DNA from: CAVYXK01 sp963708245
GTDB lineage: Bacteria > Pseudomonadota > Alphaproteobacteria > Acetobacterales > Acetobacteraceae
Assembly (NCBI GenBank): GCA_963708245.1
Contig: OY970201.1
Coordinates: 3,782,001-3,846,000, forward strand
DNA length: 64,000 nt
Direction: 5' to 3'
Below the pieces are notes generated by a model, which saw only the letters and a program-made list of their open reading frames with translations, was not told the origin of the DNA and ran no database searches. The translations under genes and the position numbers were made by a program. Below are positions 60,694 to 64,000 of this stretch, one piece after another (the first letter of the stretch is position 1; every line of letters begins with the position of its first letter).

Positions 60694-61686
60694 CTACCGG
60701 CCGTACCCCTGCAGAATCTCCAGATAACTGGCTCGCTCGAAGGTCGCTTCAGTTCCAAGGCTCTGATGGCTCAACCTGCCGCGTACCCGATCGAGCGAAC
60801 CGATCTCACGCGCCGACAACCACGAGCGCAGGTCGCAAAGCAAAGTGTCGATATATTGTGGCCCATGCCGCAGCAAAGCAGAGGTGGTCATCACGACATC
60901 GGCCCCGGCCAGCAGGTATTTCAGCACCTCGTCGGCGGTTTCGACGCCGGTGCTGGCGGCTAGCGAGGCAGCGACGCAGCCTGAGAGCACCTCGATCCAT
61001 AACAGCGGCAGACGGATCTCTTGTGGGCTGCTCAGATTGAGATCCTTGGTCATGCGCAACCGGATCAGATCGATATCCGGCTGGTAGAAGCGATTGAATA
61101 ATACCAGGGCGCTGGCACCGGCTCGGTCGAGCTCCGCTGCCATATTGCCGAGCGCGCTGAAATAAGGGCTGAGCTTGACCGCGACGGGAATCGTGACGGT
61201 GTTGCGGACGGCGGCTAGAATCTCCAAATAACGGCGTTCGATATCGCGGCCGGTCATCGCGCGATCGGCGGCGATCAGATAGACATTCAACTCCAGCCCG
61301 TCGGCGCCGGCCTGTTCCATTTGGCGCGCATAGCTGATCCATCCTTCGTTGGTCGTGCCGTTCAGGCTGGCGATGACCGGAATATCGAGCGCCTCGGCGG
61401 CACCACGAATAAGCGCGATGTAGCGTTCTGGCCCGGTGTGCTCGATGGTATGGGTCGGCAGATAGGTACGTGCCTCCGGGAAGCTCTCCGCCCCTGCGAG
61501 GGCGAGCTCTTCATAGCGTCGTGCCTCCGCTTCGATCTGCTCCTGAAACAGCGAGGGCAGCACCACCGCCGCGGCGCCTGCGTCCTCGAGCCGCCGTAGC
61601 GTGTCGAGCTCGCCGGTCAGTGGCGAAGCCGACGCCACCAGCGGGTTTTTCAGCTCCAGACCCATATAGCGTGTGGTCAGGTCCAC
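60694..61686 (-). CDS. Dihydroorotate dehydrogenase-like flavoprotein
   Basis: A 330-residue TIM-barrel flavoprotein with the DHOD opening MDLTTRYMGLELKNPLVASA and the FMN-binding blocks IPVIASLNGTTNEGW (~100), GADGLELNVYLIAADRA (~125) and TIPVAVKLSPYFSALGNMA (~170). The end holds GVETADEVLKYLLAGADVVMTTSALLRHGP. Members beside PFOR genes are usually not PyrD; their substrate is unsettled. It is ten bases downstream of the PFOR gene and almost certainly co-transcribed. Convergent with the MntR-like gene. Confidence 0.85.
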   Translation of the reverse strand: MDLTTRYMGLELKNPLVASASPLTGELDTLRRLEDAGAAAVVLPSLFQEQIEAEARRYEELALAGAESFPEARTYLPTHTIEHTGPERYIALIRGAAEALDIPVIASLNGTTNEGWISYARQMEQAGADGLELNVYLIAADRAMTGRDIERRYLEILAAVRNTVTIPVAVKLSPYFSALGNMAAELDRAGASALVLFNRFYQPDIDLIRLRMTKDLNLSSPQEIRLPLLWIEVLSGCVAASLAASTGVETADEVLKYLLAGADVVMTTSALLRHGPQYIDTLLCDLRSWLSAREIGSLDRVRGRLSHQSLGTEATFERASYLEILQGYGR

Positions 61687-61696
61687 GTCTCACTCC

Positions 61697-64000
61697 TTAC
61701 GATCCGATCGCGTCCGCCGGGGGATGGAACGTCCCTCCATCGAGACCGGCCAATTGCTCGTAAGCGCGGTATTTCTCGATCACGACGCTCTGGGCCATGC
61801 GCATCAGCTCCTTCGCCTCGGCAGGCCGCGTCATGGTCAGGGCGTGATATCGGACCTCGTTGTAGGCATAATCCTTGAAGGGAATCGTCGGACGCACCGA
61901 GTCCAGCCGGAACGGGTTCTCACCCACGTTGCGCATCGCCGGATTGAAGCGAAACAGCGGCCAGTAGCCGCTGGCGACTGCCAGCTCCTGCTGACGCATG
62001 CCGTACTGCATGTCGATCCCATGCGCGATGCAGTGGCAATACGCCAGGATCAGGGACGGGCCATCATATGCCTCGGCCTCGCGGAACGCGAGCAAGGTCT
62101 GCTGCGCGTTGGCCCCCATTGCCACCTGCGAGACATAGACATTGCCATAGGCAATGGCCTGCAACGCAAGATCCTTCCGTGCCACGCGCTTGCCGGCGGC
62201 CGCGAACTTCGCCACCGCTCCCAGCGGCGTCGCCTTGGACGCTTGTCCGCCGGTGTTCGAATACACCTCGGTGTCGAGAACCAGCACGTTGACGTTGCGG
62301 CCCGATGCCAGCACGTGGTCCAGCCCGCCATAGCCGATGTCATAAGCCCAGCCATCGCCGCCGACGATCCAGATGCTCCGCCGCACCAGTTGGTCAACGA
62401 CGGACAGCAGGTCTGCCGCGGCAGCGTTGCTGTCTGCAAGCCGCAGCAATTGGGCCTTGAGCTGTCCCACACGCCACCGCTGCGCCCGGATTTCGGATTC
62501 CTGGATCTGCGGCGCCGATAGCAGCTCGGTCACCGTCGCTTCGCCGAGCACCGCCGTCAGCGCCTGTAGCCGCTGCTTCGCCAGCTCGAGATGCTTGTCC
62601 GCAGCTAGCCGGAAGCCCAGCCCGAACTCCGCATTGTCTTCGAACAAAGAGTTCGACCACGCTGGTCCGCGTCCTTCCTGGTTCCTGCTCCAGGGTGTCA
62701 CCGGCAGGTTGCCTCCGTAGATCGACGAGCAGCCGGTTGCATTCGCGATCATTGCGCGATCACCAAACAGTTGTGACAATAGTTTGAGATAGGGCGTTTC
62801 CCCGCAACCGGCACATGCCCCAGAGAATTCGAACAGGGGTTCCAGGAACTGCACCCCGCGCACATTGGAGAAATCTACGCGCGCACGGTCGTTCACCGGC
62901 AGTTGCTCGAAGAACCCGACATTCGCCCGTTCTGCCTCGACAACCGACGCCTTCGGTCGAAGATTGATCGCCTTTGTGTTCGGATCGACCGGGCTGTGTG
63001 CCGGGCAGGCCTCTGTGCACAGGGCACACCCCGTGCAGTCCTCTACATAGAATTGCAGGGTGAAGCGAACATTCGGATAGCCGCGGGCATTGACCGGCGC
63101 TGATTTGAAGCTGTCCGGCGCACCTTCCAGATGTGAATCGTCATAGTATCTGGCACGGATCACGCTGTGCGGGCAGACGAAGCTGCACTGTCCGCACTGG
63201 ACGCAGAGCGCGGGTTCCCACACCGGCACGAAGTCGGCAATGTTGCGCTTCTCCCAGGATGCGGTGCCGGATGGATAGGTGCCATCGACGGGCATGCGAC
63301 TGACTGGGATTTCATCACCTCGCCCTTCCATCATCCTGGCCGTGACCGTGCGCACGAACTCTGGCGCATTGGCGGGGACCAGCGGTGCGCGATCGAACGC
63401 ACTGCTGGTTGCCGTGGGGATCGCCATCGGGTGAAGGTTCGCCAACGTCTGATCGACCGCCCGGAAATTCTGCTGGACGACCTGATCACCCTTGCCACTG
63501 TATGTCTTCCGGATCGCCTCCTTGATGTGCTGGATTGCCAACTCTCGCGGCAGCACGCCGGAGATTGCAAAGAAGCAGGTCTGCAACACCGTGTTGGTCC
63601 GGTTCCGAAGCCCGGCTTCCCGCGCCACCTTGGACGCATCGATCACGAACAGGCGCAGGTTTTTATCGATGATCTGCTGCTGTACGGAACGCGGCAGGTG
63701 GTTCCAGACGGCATCGGGTCCGAACGGGCTGTTCAACAAGAACGTCGCACCCGGTGCCGCAAGACGCAGCACGTCGAGTCGGTCGAGAAAGTGGAATTGA
63801 TGGCAGGCGACGAAATTTGCCGCGCTGATCTGATAGGGCGACCGGATCGGCCGTGGGCCGAACCGAAGATGGGAGATGGTCTGCGCACCAGACTTGTGGG
63901 AGTCGTATACAAAATATCCCTGGGCGTAGAGTCCGGCGTCCTCAGCGATGATCTTCACGCTGTTCTTGTTCGCGCCGACCGTGCCGTCGGCGCCCAACCC
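61697..64000 (-). CDS. nifJ: Pyruvate:ferredoxin (flavodoxin) oxidoreductase, C-terminal two thirds
   Basis: The frame runs off the right edge. About 767 residues are visible of an enzyme of ~1,180. It oxidises pyruvate to acetyl-CoA and CO2 with ferredoxin or flavodoxin as acceptor. Visible in order: GADGTVGANKNSVKII (domain II), two 4Fe-4S clusters at CVQCGQCSFVCPHSVIRAR and CTGCALCTEACP, the third cluster and thiamine-binding region in CAGCGETPYLKLLSQLFGD, GCSSIYGGNLPVTPW, then GGDGWAYDIGYGGLDHV and LDTEVYSNTGGQASKATPLG. All known Cys ligands appear. The oxygen-sensitive enzyme implies low-oxygen metabolism or nitrogen fixation. Confidence 0.95.
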   Translation of the reverse strand, partial: GLGADGTVGANKNSVKIIAEDAGLYAQGYFVYDSHKSGAQTISHLRFGPRPIRSPYQISAANFVACHQFHFLDRLDVLRLAAPGATFLLNSPFGPDAVWNHLPRSVQQQIIDKNLRLFVIDASKVAREAGLRNRTNTVLQTCFFAISGVLPRELAIQHIKEAIRKTYSGKGDQVVQQNFRAVDQTLANLHPMAIPTATSSAFDRAPLVPANAPEFVRTVTARMMEGRGDEIPVSRMPVDGTYPSGTASWEKRNIADFVPVWEPALCVQCGQCSFVCPHSVIRARYYDDSHLEGAPDSFKSAPVNARGYPNVRFTLQFYVEDCTGCALCTEACPAHSPVDPNTKAINLRPKASVVEAERANVGFFEQLPVNDRARVDFSNVRGVQFLEPLFEFSGACAGCGETPYLKLLSQLFGDRAMIANATGCSSIYGGNLPVTPWSRNQEGRGPAWSNSLFEDNAEFGLGFRLAADKHLELAKQRLQALTAVLGEATVTELLSAPQIQESEIRAQRWRVGQLKAQLLRLADSNAAAADLLSVVDQLVRRSIWIVGGDGWAYDIGYGGLDHVLASGRNVNVLVLDTEVYSNTGGQASKATPLGAVAKFAAAGKRVARKDLALQAIAYGNVYVSQVAMGANAQQTLLAFREAEAYDGPSLILAYCHCIAHGIDMQYGMRQQELAVASGYWPLFRFNPAMRNVGENPFRLDSVRPTIPFKDYAYNEVRYHALTMTRPAEAKELMRMAQSVVIEKYRAYEQLAGLDGGTFHPPADAIGS

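Overview
The window is GC-rich chromosomal DNA with dense genes, ATGA/GTGA stop-start overlaps and Gram-negative envelope genes (porins, a TonB receptor, DsbB). Gene families and style fit an alphaproteobacterium, most likely Acetobacteraceae/Rhodospirillales. This is a judgement from remembered families; no 16S gene is present. There is one tRNA (Tyr), no rRNA and no CRISPR array.

Layout. 1-3.6 kb: an alpha-glucan phosphorylase followed by decayed stubs of a HAD phosphatase and an acetate kinase. 3.9-12.1 kb: two essentially identical 1,511-bp IS1202/ISNCY-type elements in inverted orientation, enclosing an IS1380-type element, small lineage-specific genes, tRNA-Tyr, rlmB and a hydratase. 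12.3-17.8 kb: a catabolic and salvage group (AbgB-like M20 hydrolase, enolase-superfamily enzyme, HDAC-like deacetylase, TusA-like protein, ROK kinase, RidA). 18.2-20.4 kb: an intact porin sitting between the two ends of a second, destroyed porin. 20.6-29 kb: potassium uptake (small membrane peptide, kdpFABC, later kup) with an AraC regulator and a VOC protein between. 29-38 kb: MFS exporter, TolB/TPR protein, GGDEF-EAL protein, and a TonB receptor with a small secreted protein and a cysteine-rich peptide frame. 38-43.5 kb: peroxiredoxin, YqgE, and an ACP/MBOAT/SGNH O-acyltransferase cassette. 43.8-49.2 kb: an accessory island with a two-gene module of unknown function (234 aa and 904 aa), transposase and GFA fragments, and a gene split by an in-frame TGA. 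49.2-64 kb: GFA, GST, dsbB-coq7, an orphan peptide-binding protein with kynureninase, a complete branched-chain amino-acid-type ABC operon, an MntR-type regulator, and a dihydroorotate-dehydrogenase-like gene next to pyruvate:ferredoxin oxidoreductase, which runs off the end.

The best candidate for an undescribed system is the two-gene module at 43.8-47.3 kb. It has no recognised catalytic motif, a long charged coiled coil, a strong internal ribosome-binding site, and lies next to transposase debris. The second candidate is the six-cysteine peptide frame divergent from the TonB receptor at 38.0 kb. Every statement rests on reading the sequence; no database search was possible.
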